The notes beneath the pieces were generated by a model. It saw only the letters and a program-made list of their open reading frames with translations, was not told the origin of the DNA and did no database searches. From Limnoperna fortunei (Eukaryota; Mollusca; Bivalvia; Mytilida; Modiolidae): a stretch of 64,000 nucleotides of DNA. Positions 53,201 to 60,931 of this stretch are shown here, piece after piece. The stretch's first letter is position 1, and every line of letters starts with the position of its first letter. The stretch lies in the NCBI GenBank assembly GCA_944474755.1, contig OX104111.1, positions 99,428,805 to 99,492,804 of the forward strand, read 5' to 3'. A program made the position numbers and the translations under genes.

Positions 53201-55915
53201 CACATTACGTAATACAGAATTCTAGAACATTACGTAATACAGAATTCTAGAACATTACGTAATACAGAATTCCAGAACATTACGTAATACAGAATTCCAG
53301 AACATTACGTAATACAGAATTCTAGAACATTACGTAATACAGAATTCCAGAACATTACGTAATACAGAATTCTAGAACATTACGTAATACAGAATTCTAG
53401 AACATTACGTAATACAGAATTCCAGAACATTACGTAATACAGAATTCTAGAACATTACGTAATACAGAATTCTGCACATTACGTAATACAGAATTCTAGA
53501 ACATTACGTAATACAGAATTCTAGAACATTACGTAATACAGAATTCCAGAACATTACGTAATACAGAATTCTAGAACATTACGTAATACAGAATTCTGCA
53601 CATTACTTAATACAGAATTCTGCACATTCCGTAATACAGAATTCTGCACATTCCGTAATACAGAATTCTGCACATTACGTAATACAGAATTCTAGAACAT
53701 TACGTAATACAGAATTCCAGAACATTACGTAATACAGAATTCTAGAACATTACGTAATACAGAATTCTGCACATTACGTAATACAGAATTCTGCACATTC
53801 CGTAATACAGAATTCTGCACATTCCGTAATACAGAATTCTGCACATTCCGTAATACAGAATTCTAGATCATTCCGTAATACAGAATTCTAGAGCATAAGG
53901 TAATAATACAGAATTCTAGAACATTCCGTACTACATTATTCTAGAGCAGAATTCTACCATATTGACACCTAGGGTGTTAATAGTTCTTAAACACACATCA
54001 TGATTTAAATGGTTTAACCTGCTTGTTTACGAAGCATATCTTTACTTCTTACTTATTGTTTGCTTAAGTAGGGATCTGTTTTCCGCCGTTCAGTGTATTT
54101 TATATTTAAAAAACAGCACAAACTCTGCAATGACATTCACATGGTTTTGTTGCAATATCGTGGCATTGTGGATTTTGTTGTTGTTTTTGTTTTTTCATGT
54201 ATGGGGTAGTGGGTGGGTTGGATGGAGGAATCCCAACATTCGCAGGGAAAACTGACGATTCTTTCAATTTAGGTCGGAGGCACCCTACCTTTGAAGTTTT
54301 GCCCGAAATTGGACTTGAAACAACAACTCTAGTTTTTATACGCCGTTGATAAATAGTAGATTGCGAACGTTTAATATTCTTACCTGGCTGAACTTCTGAG
54401 GCGCCATCTATGGAACTATAATATAAAGAATGAAGACGAATTACTCAAGGGGTTTTGATAACGACTCACGAATAAAACTGACGTGATTACTTTGACACGA
54501 GAGGAGTGACAAGTACATATCTGACATATTTCTTATATGAAGCTTTATCGACGTAAAAAGGATGCAGACAGATTATATGGAGCTCAAAGAGATGTTAATA
54601 TATTTCAAAATAACCAATTATTTGCAGATATTATTGGAATTATTCCATTGCAAAAATGTCTGCCCGATCACGTCAAAACCTTTCTGGAAATTCTTACTTA
54701 AAAAATAACAATTCATGATTAATTTTTGTTTTTATTTATTCGTTTCATCAAGAAAAATTACTTTAAATCGGATGATCATTAAAAGGTATACTTCCTTATG
54801 TTATGAAAGTACCGTTATCAACTAAGGAAACTTTTATCCAAAGAACATAGCACCAACATAATTACCTCTTAATAATGATAGAAAAAAAATTTCATAAGGG
54901 AGTATATGTTGTATTCAAAGGAAAAGTTTATTTTCACTTCATCTATTTTCTTTGAAGAATGAGGAATTCAAAGGAAAAATCAAATGTAAAACGGATAAAC
55001 AAAAATTTATGATAGATAAACATTAAATAGACACCTTTGTCCACTGTATTACATAAGTTTAATCGTATTTGTGCGAAAACAATATATGTATCGTTAATCC
55101 AAACATACAATAATTTATAAAAAAAAAATGTGAACATATGAAAATATTTTTTAAAGTATACTTTATATTTTACTTCATGCCTTTTAAATTAACACGGTTT
55201 TCGTACCACAATATTCCCATAGAATTTATATTTGTTTAATATAATAAGTCCCGTCCTGCATTTTCTACAGTAAACAACGGTGTCTGACAGTCAAATACAT
55301 ATTATCGTTAGGTAAATAGTTATATGACGAGTATTTTTGTTCTTGACCTCTCGCCTAAGTAACACGACGGGAAGCTGTAGTTGAGAAGGGTTTGCTCACC
55401 TTCCGGACGTGACACCTGGTCATTTCCGATTTGTGCTGCTCATTTGTTTGTTTTCTAATGAAAAGAAAAGAAAAGAAAAGAAAGGAAAAGAAAAGAAAAG
55501 AAAAGATGAGAGGAGAAAGAAAGAAAAGAAAGGAAAAGAAAAGAAAAGATGAGAGGAGAGGAGATGAGGAAAAGAAAGGAAAGAGTAGGCGTGACAAACA
55601 TAACAACATAGATCTATAGACTTTTAGCCGTAACTTTTGATTGACGTTCCATTTTGTATTTGTGAGATTTTGTTTGTCATAGCTTGGTAACGTCTCGGTT
55701 TCTTCTATTTACTTTCTGACATCTTATATCAGTATATTTTTATTTGACAAATATATTTAAAGTCCGACTGTAACCTTACAACACTCTAACTGTTCAATAT
55801 ATTGTTAATACCATGACAACCATTAGTATGCAGTTTCAAATAATCTTTACAAAATATTAAATCATGCTCGAAACATTTAGATCACAAAAAAAGTCTCTTA
55901 CCCTATTGTTGCCAT
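41271..55915 (-). CDS. SSUH2-like Cys-rich protein, complete 13-exon gene (copy 1)
   Basis: Exons from start to stop: 55902-55915, 54384-54415, 52887-52943, 52217-52286, 51424-51553, 50935-50995, 50591-50718, 44896-44958, 44533-44651, 43955-44047, 42841-42943, 41969-42067, 41271-41417. All introns are GT-AG with matching phases; total 1,116 nt, 371 residues, close to vertebrate SSUH2 length. The N-terminal part has the family's ETFTESRATKWEVEPYTGQ segment and PWEIP, then EVPHT. Residues 166-244 hold six CXXC motifs (C166/169, C177/180, C188/191, C215/218, C226/229, C237/240), several as CXXCXGXG like a DnaJ zinc finger. The protein ends YPETCCWGCEIM, matching the family's terminal CC-x-C motif. 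The biochemical role of SSUH2 is not well established; human variants have been linked to dentin defects. Exons 1-4 are short and less certain than exons 5-13. Intron 7 is 5.6 kb and holds an LTR element. Confidence 0.92.
42560..43215. repeat. Short A/T microsatellites in introns 10-11
   Basis: An (AAAAT)n-type run lies near 42,568-42,588 and an (ATAAT)n-type run near 43,191-43,214. Both are intronic in the SSUH2 gene. Confidence 0.7.
43480..43735. repeat. Dispersed-type repeat with nuclear-receptor half-sites
   Basis: GC-richer than its surroundings, with repeated GGTCA cores. It includes AGGTCAAAGGTCA at 43,646-43,658 (a perfect DR1). It ends near ACCGCCACTTTAAGTGGTGG, an inverted repeat. 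It lies in intron 10 of the SSUH2 gene, and its style suggests an old transposable-element fragment. Confidence 0.5.
45110..45593 (+). repeat. 41-bp minisatellite, left part (~11-12 units)
   Basis: Units of GAGGCTCACAGGAGCAAGTC then ATCACTCACCTGAACTAACCA repeat with a 41-bp period (GAGG at 45,157 and 45,198). The array lies in intron 7 of SSUH2 copy 1. It is cut by the LTR element and resumes at 47,564. Confidence 0.93.
45594..46072 (+). repeat. 5' LTR
   Basis: It begins TGTCATGGTG and ends CAACACGTCA. It contains a TATA box at 45,815-45,822 and, 24 bp downstream of it, the 14-bp palindrome TTCGGATATCCGAA (45,847-45,860). Differences from the 3' LTR are one extra G near 45,811, one missing A near 45,929, and an A/C substitution near 46,009. 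Confidence 0.95.
45815..45822 (+). promoter_or_regulatory. TATA box of the 5' LTR
   Basis: TATAAAAG, with the expected start site about 25-30 bp downstream, at or next to the palindrome at 45,847-45,860. This divides the LTR into U3 (~250 bp) and R/U5. The 3' LTR keeps the same box at the equivalent place. The start site is inferred, not visible. Confidence 0.7.
46075..46092 (+). promoter_or_regulatory. Candidate primer-binding site
   Basis: TTGGTGGAGAACCCGGAG starts two bases after the 5' LTR, where a PBS is expected. It contains TGG, which could pair with a tRNA CCA end. I could not match it to a specific tRNA, so the call rests on position. Confidence 0.4.
46164..47048 (+). CDS. Zinc-knuckle/coiled-coil protein of the LTR element (Gag-like)
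   Basis: 294 residues, intact. I chose the ATG at 46,164 (context AACATGG, purine at -3 and G at +4); the frame is open 14 codons further upstream but only from a TTG. Residues 43-56 form a canonical CX2CX4HX4C zinc knuckle (C43, C46, H51, C56). From about residue 100 to 250 it is a charged heptad-rich coiled coil with many Glu, Lys, Gln and Leu residues. The C-terminus is basic (RGRGTGKRRGHVKRR). A nucleic-acid-binding, self-associating packaging role is inferred. The order is unusual: Gag proteins normally place the knuckle after a capsid domain, while here it comes first and no capsid domain is recognisable. A captured host gene is an alternative origin. Confidence 0.88.
   Translation: MEFGLPMWGWRCSPGIPKYLPSQNSNFYRSSRLPINRNKYFRCFKCREFGHYIKDCKSNTRKQKSAKNLARDTLRLEKFMKQKTCSNFPFFSLDDSEFWREVSRFQYGSRLEIQSLKEEIKYLNHCIEEINDTEETDAHINGLVKEITGLKQQLQTSQQHKDKLCEENEKLKRNNKELQEDNIIVRHLHKQQEEHINELKEKCDIFIQVNYEFQETRDKLVAENQSLLDRIKHYKSLIENDHQQEMKHRHHHVTFTNVPYSNPEDRGRGTGKRRGHVKRRFIGYAYRTGAITFP
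47045..47067 (+). promoter_or_regulatory. Perfect stem-loop over the ORF stop codon
   Basis: TTAGACTCTG, loop GGA, CAGAGTCTAA: a 10-bp perfect stem with a three-base loop. The stop codon TAG (47,046-47,048) lies in the 5' arm, and the polypurine tract begins three bases after the 3' arm. It may act in packaging, translation or reverse transcription; the function is unknown. Confidence 0.7.
47070..47083 (+). promoter_or_regulatory. Polypurine tract
   Basis: Fourteen consecutive purines, GGAGGAGGGAAGAG, separated from the 3' LTR by one T. This is the expected site for plus-strand priming. Confidence 0.85.
47085..47563 (+). repeat. 3' LTR
   Basis: 479 bp with the same ends as the 5' LTR and almost identical to it. 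It is followed at once by ACTCACCTGAA of the interrupted minisatellite. Confidence 0.95.
47564..47820 (+). repeat. 41-bp minisatellite, right part (~6 units)
   Basis: It continues the array cut by the LTR element with the same unit. One unit is shortened near 47,651 and the array ends near CTGAACTAACAG. Confidence 0.9.
47821..48930. other. Intron 7 of SSUH2 copy 1, no other feature
   Basis: AT-rich with no exon-like frame. AACGGTGGCCTTTATGG near 48,551 resembles the dispersed end motif CACGGTGGCCTATAGAA. Confidence 0.4.
48935..49915. mobile_element. ~1-kb foldback element with ~430-bp inverted arms
   Basis: The left arm is about 48,935-49,342 and the right arm about 49,468-49,915, imperfect reverse complements. 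Strong blocks are GCTACGGGAATTTTACATA, AAACCGCGAGACTTTT, AACTGCAGACGACAT, CCCGAAAGATTTCGAATAGA and CTACAAAAGGAGCATAAGCT, each found on the opposite strand in the other arm. The spacer is about 125 bp. No transposase frame is present. Two open frames of about 70 codons in the left arm are incidental. Confidence 0.85.
50124..50193. repeat. Perfect 25-bp-arm hairpin
   Basis: The arm TTACATGTCTGACAGGGTGA (continuing CAGTA) at 50,124-50,148 is exactly complementary to 50,169-50,193; the spacer is 20 nt. A related GGGTGACAGTATTTT motif recurs at about 50,445, followed by CACGGTGGCCTATAGAA at 50,495. These may be parts of one decayed element in intron 7. Confidence 0.9.
51600..51895. repeat. 37-bp minisatellite in SSUH2 intron 4 (~7-8 units)
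   Basis: The unit is about AAAGGAATGTAGATATTGCA then CATATGTACGTCTGTCC. The period is 37 bp (markers at 51,740, 51,777 and 51,814). Left units are more diverged. A 158-codon minus-strand open frame here (51,575-52,051) is a by-product of the array. Confidence 0.88.
52618..52677 (+). repeat. 20-bp unit x3 in SSUH2 intron 3
   Basis: ATACCCTTAATTCATTGGCT and two slightly changed copies follow head to tail. Confidence 0.9.
53170..53950. repeat. 24/25-bp satellite-like array in SSUH2 intron 2 (~31 units)
   Basis: The main unit is TTCTAGAACATTACGTAATA followed by CAGAA (25 bp). Variants are TTCCAGAACA and TTCTGCACA (24 bp), the latter more common toward the right end along with TTCCGTAA. Each unit has an EcoRI-type GAATTC at the junction. 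There are no unique spacers, so it is not CRISPR-like. Confidence 0.97.
55460..55586 (+). repeat. Polypurine (GAAAA)n tract in SSUH2 intron 1
   Basis: The tract is nearly all purine on the plus strand, built of GAAAA, GAAAG and GATGAGAGGAGA pieces, and is interrupted only by a few T. A 24-bp block resembling AAAAGATGAGAGGAGA recurs. Such mirror-like tracts can form triplex DNA. Confidence 0.93.
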
Positions 55916-56760
55916 TTTACATGCCAGTTTAGTGACCAGTTCAAAATCTTGTTTACTTTGGTTACGGCCAATAATCATGCCGTAGTTAAAAACAGAATTA
56001 ATCAACCGTAGCCATTAAATGACCACCGGTCAACAATGGAAAATTAAATGTTCTAATGTTTACTTATTTCTGTTTTAATCTGTATATTTTGAAGACATAT
56101 TTTCTTTATCCTCTGCAAAAATCTATAAAATTATTGTCAATATTTTATATTTCTATTCTAATGTTTTTTATAAAGACACATAACTTATGATTATGAAAAA
56201 TGTTTAATATTTGACGTCTGTTAAACAAAAAAGTAAAGGAATTATTTTTAGCAAATTTATAAAGATCGAGTCTTAGAAAAACTAATGTTATTTCGATTTT
56301 TACATCTGCAGCACGATGTGACCTTACTAAGTAAATAGCAACAAAAATGACTATCATGTCCGTTAAAGCTGTTTTTATTATATGCAAAGACATATGTATG
56401 CAGAAAACTAAATACATAGAAAATGACTCAGAGCACGATAAGCTGCAGTTCTGAAAAGGTTATTAGAAATGCCACATCCAAGCAAAAAATAATAATTTTT
56501 GCAGGTAAGACACAACACGATTCAGAGAAATTTAGTTTCGTTTGGTATTAGTTTATTTGTTTAAATAGAGTTATGATGGATAATTAAAATTGGAGTCGGG
56601 CACAACCTGTACGCAATCACACTCGTAGTAGCATCATTATTAACACTGCATATGTAGTTATTTCCTCCTTGACACAGTGAACTAATCGAATGATTTACAC
56701 ACATTGATGTTGGTGAGGATCAGAGAACAATTAGATTTTTCCTCCGACAATACTATTTAT
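55916..56760. promoter_or_regulatory. Upstream region of SSUH2 copy 1
   Basis: It lies directly 5' of the inferred start codon (minus strand). An inverted CCAAT (GGCCAATAATC on plus, about 55,967) is the only core-promoter-like motif I see, and no TATA box is convincing. A non-coding first exon further upstream cannot be excluded. Confidence 0.3.
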
Positions 56761-56865
56761 AGTTTTACTAATATGATAAACCACATAACAGTCATAAAGT
56801 TTTACAGATACGATAAACCACATAACATCCAGAAAGTTTTACGAATATGATAAACCGAATTATAG
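56761..56865 (+). repeat. 37-bp unit x2.7
   Basis: AGTTTTACTAATATGATAAA then CCACATAACAGTCATAA, with variants, starting at 56,761, 56,798 and 56,835. Confidence 0.85.
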
Positions 56866-56892
56866 ATGAAAAATTGCTGAAAGATGTTCACA

Positions 56893-57085
56893 AGTAACAT
56901 TGTGGATTCACAAAATAACTAAGGTATCCGGGGGCGACCATCCCCCCTAAAAAGTTTGGAAACAATGGTGCAATTTGGCGCATTTTGGAGTGTTCTATGG
57001 TGCTAAGGTGCTTTATTTAGTACTTGAAATGAAGTTATTTATTGCATTTTGTTTTATCAAAATCACGTGGATTCAGATGCATACT
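56893..57085. repeat. Dispersed repeat, copy A
   Basis: It shares TGTGGATTCACAAA, AACAATGGTGCAATTTGG, TTTATTTAG and a second GTGGATTCAG with 58,630-58,840. It is diverged and has no frame. Confidence 0.75.
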
Positions 57086-57637
57086 CGCGTATTTCCTTCC
57101 TTGATATATTAATTAGTATTCAATTTAATTTTAATGCAATATTTACTTTAATTTTAATGCAACTAATTCTTCAGAAACGATGTCAATCGTGACCGCGGCA
57201 TGGAGTGAGGAGTTTTAGCATAATAAGAAGAGTTAAAACCTATGTTCTCTCCAAAATGGTTACAGACAGACTTTCGGCCTGATCCTGCTTTCAAACAATT
57301 AAATAATAATGACATTTAGAAAGTTTGTTTTTTTTTTACTTTGGAAAAAGCGCCGTTTTTGGGATTCCATTGTTTTTAAACAGTATGCAGACTTTAATTG
57401 ATCCATACCCTTAATAAAAAAATTCTGGTATATTCACATCCTCTTATTCATCTCTTTGAAGTCTACTCTATACTTTCCATATGCTATATGTGGTTATTGC
57501 AAGGCTTTATCCTAGACCTGCTGTGGGCCGTAGGCGTCCTTCAATCACTCGACCTTCTTTGGTGCATCCATTTTTGTTTCAACTGTATATACACCCTTGC
57601 CAATATATTATTGTGCGTTATCCATTAACAATGTTAA

Positions 57638-58073
57638 ATGTTTTGTTTGTTTTTTTTTTTTTTTTGTTTAACGCACTCGCAGCAATTTTTCAGCCATATC
57701 ATGGTGTCCAGTTTTTATTGCGGGAGGAAGTCGGAGTACCCGGAGAAAACCACCGATATTTGGTAGAAAAACTGGCAATCCTTGTCAATTAAAATTGGAG
57801 TCGAGAACACCCTGTCTGCAGTGAGTCGATTTGTTTGTTTGATGGTGTTTAACGCCACTTTCAGCAATTTTTCAGCTATATCATGGCGTCCAGTTTTTAT
57901 TGAGGGAGGAAGCCGGAGTACCCGGAGAAAACCCCCGACCTGCGGTAGGAAAACTGGCAATCCTTGTCAATTAAAATTGGAGTCGAGAACACCCTGTCTG
58001 CAGTGAGTCGAACCGCAACCTCGTGATCCATAGTAGACGAACTACCTTAACCACTCATCCACCGAGGCCCCAC
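57638..58073 (-). mobile_element. SINE dimer with one shared 9-bp target duplication
   Basis: The right monomer (about 57,830-58,071) is full length, with tail GTTT repeats at its left end and a tRNA-like head ending CCGAGGCCCC. The left monomer (about 57,648-57,829) lacks the tRNA head and has a poly(T)/GTTT tail. They abut exactly. CAATGTTAA flanks the pair (57,629-57,637 and 58,074-58,082), and no duplication separates the monomers. Confidence 0.82.
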
Positions 58074-58097
58074 CAATGTTAATACTTGTATTGGATT

Positions 58098-58509
58098 TTC
58101 ATAACTCAAATCATTGCATTGTATCACACGTGGCGTTATAACTAATTTCAGGTACGGTTTACTGAGCTATTGCGCGATAATTAGTTCGATGTTTGCATTT
58201 ACCGAAGTAAGTACTTTCTATCTGTAATATTGTTTTGACTATTTTTCAGGTGAGAAACAGTATGTTTTGTAGTGCAAAATGTAATAATTTTGTTCTTTGC
58301 ATTTGAATAAAAATATAATTCTGTTCATATATTCGTACGCGTTCAAGCTGGCTAGTGTTTGTATTCATTACATTATGTGCACGTGATTATGTGTCATAAC
58401 CATTTATTGTAAATCACGTGTTGTAAATGTGTTGAACAAATAAACATTTCGTACTATTATCATAAATGCACATTAAATCTGCTCTCATCTGAATTTAATT
58501 ATATAACAA
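58098..58509. repeat. Dispersed repeat, copy 2
   Basis: The partner of 39,161-39,472. It has an extra ~100-bp segment containing CACGTGATT and, inverted, AATCACGTG about 30 bp apart. Confidence 0.8.
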
Positions 58510-58629
58510 GAAAAGGTATGCGTTAAACCCATATCCAGAGATGTTCGATTTATATGTTATAGGTGTATCCCATTTGGTTTAATAGTTTTTTTTCAATTTG
58601 TTTTATTTAAAATTTTATCATATGCTGTA

Positions 58630-58840
58630 AAGGCAGAGGCGTAGCTAGACTAGTTACAATGTGGATTCACAAAGAACTAGTGGGGTCCGGGTATGCACCC
58701 CGGAATATTTTTGAAAACAATGGTGCAATTTGGAGAATTCTAAAGTGGTTTATTTAGAACTGAAATGGACAGTTTATTGATTACAGGGATAGATTGCAAT
58801 TTTGTTCTTAAAATAATGTGGATTCAGCCCTGAAAGGGAT
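58630..58840. repeat. Dispersed repeat, copy B
   Basis: The partner of 56,893-57,085. It starts near CAGAGGCGTAGCTAGAC, a sequence typical of DNA-transposon ends, then TGTGGATTCACAAA. Confidence 0.7.
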
Positions 58841-59562
58841 GCAAATATAGACGATTGTGAAAGGCAAGAAATAATCATCTTGATTATAATATCTCAACTT
58901 TGAGAAGAGTACTGTAATAAAAAAGGCAAAGTTTTCGAAGAACATATATATATTGTTTACTAATAAAAATACATTGACCATAGTCAAGTGGTTCTGTTGG
59001 GGGAAATGTGAATGTAAGATCGGCAGTTATCGCGTCCTCGGAAAATCAAAGAAAACATACCGACAAGTTACAATTTTTATTGATTTAATTTTACTGTAAT
59101 TACAATTGTTTCAAAAGATTTGCAATTAAATGTATTTTAAACGTCAAACTCGCATTCATGTGCATAAACCGATTGCTAAGAACTTTATAAAATTTTCAGA
59201 ATTTAAAATATAAAAAAAAACAATTAGAAGAAGAGTCTTATTTTGCAAAACTATTGATGAGATTATTAACTTCTACAATTATTTTCAACAATATAAACTG
59301 TTGATGACCTTTATCAAACAATCAATCTATTTTCTCTATAAAGCATGACCAATACACGTTTATTGACGTTCTTTTATTGGTTTTAGATCAAGTTGAATCC
59401 AATTATCATCATAACAAATGCTTATCTATGTTTCATTTAAATTGGTGTCAGCAACGAATAAAACAGCGAAATTTATTGCGTCACGTTTAAGAAATTAAGG
59501 TCCGTAACACCGTTTGTGAGCGCTAAAACACTTAAAGACATTTAAATAATGTGTCATAACTG
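58841..59562. other. No gene seen
   Basis: AT-rich intergenic DNA between the two SSUH2 genes with no supportable feature. Confidence 0.45.
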
Positions 59563-59575
59563 CTAAAATACATTG

Positions 59576-59841
59576 TTTGTTTGTTTGTTTGATGGTGTTT
59601 AACGCCACTTTCAGCAATTTTTCAGCTATATCATGGCGTCCAGTTTTTATTGGGGGAGGAAGCCGGAGTACCCGGAGAAAACCCCCGACCTGCGGTAGGA
59701 AAACTGGCAATCCTTGTCAATTAAGATTGGAGTCGAGTACACCCTGCCTGCAGTGAGAATCGAACCCGCAATCTCAGTGTTGACAGACCACGTGATCAAT
59801 AGTAGACGAACTACCTTGACCACTCGGCCACCGAGGCCCCC
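59576..59841 (-). mobile_element. Full-length tRNA-derived SINE with 13-bp target duplication
   Basis: The reverse-strand copy has a (GTTT)n tail at left, the body, and at right the inverted B box GAATCGAACC and inverted A box CCACTCGGCCA. CTAAAATACATTG flanks both ends (59,563-59,575 and 59,842-59,854). It is nearly identical in layout to the copy at 32,890, so the family has been active recently. Confidence 0.95.
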
Positions 59842-60037
59842 CTAAAATACATTGAAAAGCACTTCAGAACATCATTAATATATTACTTATATTTAGCACC
59901 TAAAGGCAAAATAATTTAAAATGCAGTGCCTTTATTGTACGTAACATATAATGTACGTAATGTTAATGTATGTAACGGTAATTTACGTTACATTACATGT
60001 GATGTTATATATTATTTTCCATTACACTATTTATTGT

Positions 60038-60353
60038 CAGGGGCGGATGCAGCCTCAAATGAAAGGGGGGGTCCCAATTTGTCATGGTGGCCGAAGGCCA
60101 CCATGCCGACCTCGCAGAGGTCATATTACGGCAGGGGGTCTGGGGGCCTTAAGCGCTTAAGGCCCCCAGAAGCTCTGAACGAAATGGTGTAAAATCCTGC
60201 ATTCTGACGATTTCCTGACACCTAAAACATGTCCGTTAAAATGTCATTTTGTTATGCTAAAACAAAAGTAGGGGTCCAGACCCCATGCTTGTCAAAACGA
60301 AAGGGGGGGTCCGGACCCCTGGACCCCCCCCCCCCCCTCTGGATCCGCCACTG
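60038..60353. mobile_element. GC-rich MITE with CAGNGGCGGATNCAG ends
   Basis: The left end is CAGGGGCGGATGCAG and the right end (reverse complement) CAGTGGCGGATCCAG, flanked by ATTGT on both sides (60,033-60,037 and 60,354-60,358). The 316-bp body has G/C homopolymer runs, a 10-bp-arm hairpin CATGGTGGCC/GGCCACCATG (60,083-60,105), and a perfect 32-bp palindrome at 60,139-60,170 centred on AAGCGCTT. The ends resemble hAT-type non-autonomous elements, but the 5-bp duplication does not fit the usual 8 bp, so the superfamily is open. An 88-codon frame across it is incidental. Confidence 0.85.
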
Positions 60354-60420
60354 ATTGTAGATGAGTTTGAGCCAATAAAATTATTTATATTTGTATTTGT
60401 ATTTGTATTTTAATAATCTC

Positions 60421-60503
60421 TCATATTAAAATACAAAATGGGTTCCTGTTTTAATCCTCCATTTACTTTAATTGAGTTTCCCCGATATGGTTCAACCATA
60501 TCT
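60421..60503 (-). repeat. 84-bp-type block with hairpin, downstream of SSUH2 copy 2
   Basis: The counterpart of 40,931-41,014. Its hairpin is GATATGGTT, C, AACCATATC (60,484-60,502). It lies about 430-510 bp beyond the copy 2 stop. Confidence 0.75.
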
Positions 60504-60931
60504 TCTCTTGTTATATCTACTAATATTATTAAATAAAGTAGAGCAGAGTGACGTAACAACAATGATATTTTATTACTGCTTGTTGGCTATCTGCCTGCGC
60601 AGTATGAGTTCTGTCCTCTCCGACTGTCTTAAAAGGTTTAAATAAGGACTGGTAGTCATAGAGGTCAAATAATGTCTGTGTGGTGAGATTTTTTTACTTC
60701 AGGGTTCAAGGAATACGTTGTAGTCAACATGCATTCTGTAAACTCTGACAGAGAAATGTACAGATTGAACACAATCTGTGTACACTATACTACAATATAC
60801 ACAGGTCTTGTTTGGCTGTGTATGGCAATGAACTATAAGTACTTCAATAAAATTATTATTAATAATAACAGAAAACAATATTAACTTAGAACATACTTAA
60901 ATCAAACTAACAATTTTATCGCAGCAATCAT

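Noticed and set aside
53170..53950. CRISPR-like array
   Set aside because: Units are contiguous with no unique spacers, and the locus is a eukaryotic intron.
55355..55609. 84-codon Phe/Ser/Leu-rich minus-strand frame
   Set aside because: It is the complement of the purine tract; simple sequence.
59926..60192. 88-codon open frame as a gene
   Set aside because: It runs into the GC-rich MITE at 60,038-60,353 and uses its palindromes.
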